From Streptomyces sp. NBC_00273 (GTDB lineage Bacteria; Actinomycetota; Actinomycetes; Streptomycetales; Streptomycetaceae): a DNA stretch of 64,000 bases. Location of the stretch: assembly GCF_036178145.1 (NCBI RefSeq), contig NZ_CP108067.1:9997001-10061000 (forward strand), in the 5' to 3' direction. The notes beneath the pieces were generated by a model. That model saw only the letters and a program-made list of their open reading frames with translations, did no database searches and was not told the DNA's origin. Made by a program: the position numbers and the translations under genes. Below, one piece after another: positions 63,079 to 64,000 of this stretch (positions are counted from its first letter, which is position 1; every line of letters begins with the position of its first letter).

Positions 63079-63456
63079 TCAGGAGCGGATGCGGAGTGCG
63101 ACCTCTCGCTCCTGGTCGCCCGATACGGCTCCCATGTCCTCGACCGTGAAGTTGCCGACGAGCGCGGCCTGTACCCGCTGCACCGCACGGGGGCCTCCCT
63201 GGAGGGTGACGTTGACCGCGTCCTTCACCCGTACGGGTGCCGCCTGGCGCTCGGCCGGTTCGGCCGGCTTCGCCGCGTCGAGGATCGCGCTCCACACGGT
63301 CGCGGCCCGGCCGCCTTGCGCCGCTCCGCCCGTCCCCGGCTCCGCGAAGAAGGAACGTTCGAGCAGGTCGAGGACGGCGCGCGCGTCCTCCTCGGAGCAA
63401 TCGCCGACCGCCACGACCACTTCGGCCACCGGGATGTCCTTGTCGTGTCCGTCCAT
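63079..63456 (-). CDS. Hypothetical protein
   Basis: 125 residues from the ATG at 63456 (GAGAGAGG upstream). VVVAVGDCSEEDARAVLDLL is a ferredoxin-like strand-helix start; a Gly/Ala-rich stretch with WSAILDAAKPAEP follows, and VRVKDAVNVTLQGGPRAVQR completes two strands. No family is recognised. Coding bias and the clear start support a real gene. It lies between the VOC gene and the CsbD gene, all on the minus strand but probably separate transcripts. Confidence 0.6.
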   Translation of the reverse strand: MDGHDKDIPVAEVVVAVGDCSEEDARAVLDLLERSFFAEPGTGGAAQGGRAATVWSAILDAAKPAEPAERQAAPVRVKDAVNVTLQGGPRAVQRVQAALVGNFTVEDMGAVSGDQEREVALRIRS

Positions 63457-63592
63457 CAGGGGGACCTCTCTCGTGCGTGCGGCATCGGTGCGGAGAACGT
63501 GAAAGGGGAATCCGGAACCTCCCCGCTCCGAACGTGCCACAGGGGGTGGGGGCCCGCATCATTTGCCTCGGCCTATGGGAGGGGGCGATGGC

Positions 63593-63626
63593 GTGGGGCC
63601 GCACCGGGAACACGACGCGGCCCCAC
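63593..63626 (-). terminator. Stem-loop terminator after the CsbD gene
   Basis: GTGGGGCCGC (63593-63602) pairs perfectly with GCGGCCCCAC (63617-63626) over a 14-nt loop, 67-100 bp downstream of the CsbD stop on the minus strand. Confidence 0.7.
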
Positions 63627-63692
63627 GACGCCGGAGCGCCGGGGGGCCGCATCGTGGTCACCCGCGAGCCGCGAGGGACTCGGCGGGCGGCT

Positions 63693-63890
63693 TCAGGTCC
63701 TGTCGCGCTTGTCGCGCAGGGAGTCCTGGATGCCGCGGGCGCGCTCCTCGGTCTCGCTCAGGGCTTCCTTCGCCTTGCCCTTGGCCTGGTCCGTCTTGCC
63801 CTCAGCCTTCAGCCGGTCGCTGCCGGTGATCTTGCCTGCGGCTTCCTTGGCCTTGCCCTTCGCCTGGTCCATCTTTCCCTTGTCAGCCAT
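63693..63890 (-). CDS. CsbD-like stress protein
   Basis: 65 residues from the ATG at 63890, with AAGGAG 5 nt upstream. Two CsbD-type repeats (KMDQAKGKAKEAAGKITG and KTDQAKGKAKEALSETEE) form the Lys/Glu/Ala-rich amphipathic helices of the family. CsbD proteins are small, abundant, general-stress (sigma-B-type) products with unknown mechanism. Length is normal. A strong hairpin lies downstream. Confidence 0.93.
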   Translation of the reverse strand: MADKGKMDQAKGKAKEAAGKITGSDRLKAEGKTDQAKGKAKEALSETEERARGIQDSLRDKRDRT

Positions 63891-64000
63891 GTGAACTCCT
63901 TGGTGGGATGCCTCAACTCGGCCCAAATTAGACGAAACCTGACTATTGCGCGCGGCGGCGTCGCTGGTTGCCGCGACGTCGATGACGGCGGCTACCAGCG

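Overview
The window is high-GC actinobacterial DNA, almost certainly Streptomyces. It has GTG/TTG starts, purine-rich Shine-Dalgarno sites, PadR/MerR/CmtR/BlaI-type regulators, a RsbW-like kinase beside a TPR regulator, WD40 proteins, a LAL-type LuxR regulator and several actinobacterial IS families. There are no rRNA genes, complete tRNA genes or CRISPR arrays. The density of broken genes and IS elements suggests an accessory region or chromosome arm. Functional calls rest on reading motifs by eye; no database search was run.

Region 1 (1-7.3 kb) holds small regulatory modules: PadR plus DUF1048 with an upstream palindrome; an autoregulated MerR gene with a perfect 21-bp dyad shared with a divergent small gene; a diaminopimelate-decarboxylase-like gene with a SAV_915-type partner; a universal stress protein; and a CmtR-type metal sensor coupled to a Cys-tailed cation transporter. 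P450, dipeptide-permease and LysE remnants lie among them.

Region 2 (7.3-38.4 kb) is mobile and decayed. It contains a Septu-like ATPase/HNH defence pair (8.4-10.95 kb), three WD40 genes (12.8-20.1 kb), an IS701-like element inserted into the terminal repeat of an IS5-like remnant, two endonuclease/exonuclease/phosphatase genes, ISL3 and IS630 remnants, a glutamine-amidotransferase/LysR pair, and an IS3 element splitting a SnoaL-like gene. A RsbW-like/TPR-regulator/TrmO group follows, then an excisionase-integrase pair with repeats at its 3' side.

Region 3 (38.5-50.3 kb) is mostly intact. It has an MHS-family transporter, a GAF/PucR regulator and a large arylsulfatase, then a three-gene operon (YheO/HTH regulator, PLP aminotransferase, ornithine-cyclodeaminase family) with overlapping palindromes upstream, and an excalibur-domain membrane protein. 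A ~48-bp sequence occurs three times; two copies abut fragments of HNH (DUF1524-type) nuclease genes.

Region 4 (50.4-64 kb) has a LAL regulator, a secreted ricin-lectin/aerolysin-like protein, an IS5-type element, broken BlaI and M56 genes, an APC amino-acid permease with a partner gene, a second IS5-like element with a -1 frameshift site, a JmjC remnant, a VOC protein, an unknown small gene and a CsbD protein. The genes most likely to act together are PadR/DUF1048, CmtR/CDF, the Septu-like pair, MHS/PucR/sulfatase and the YheO-regulator/aminotransferase/OCD operon.
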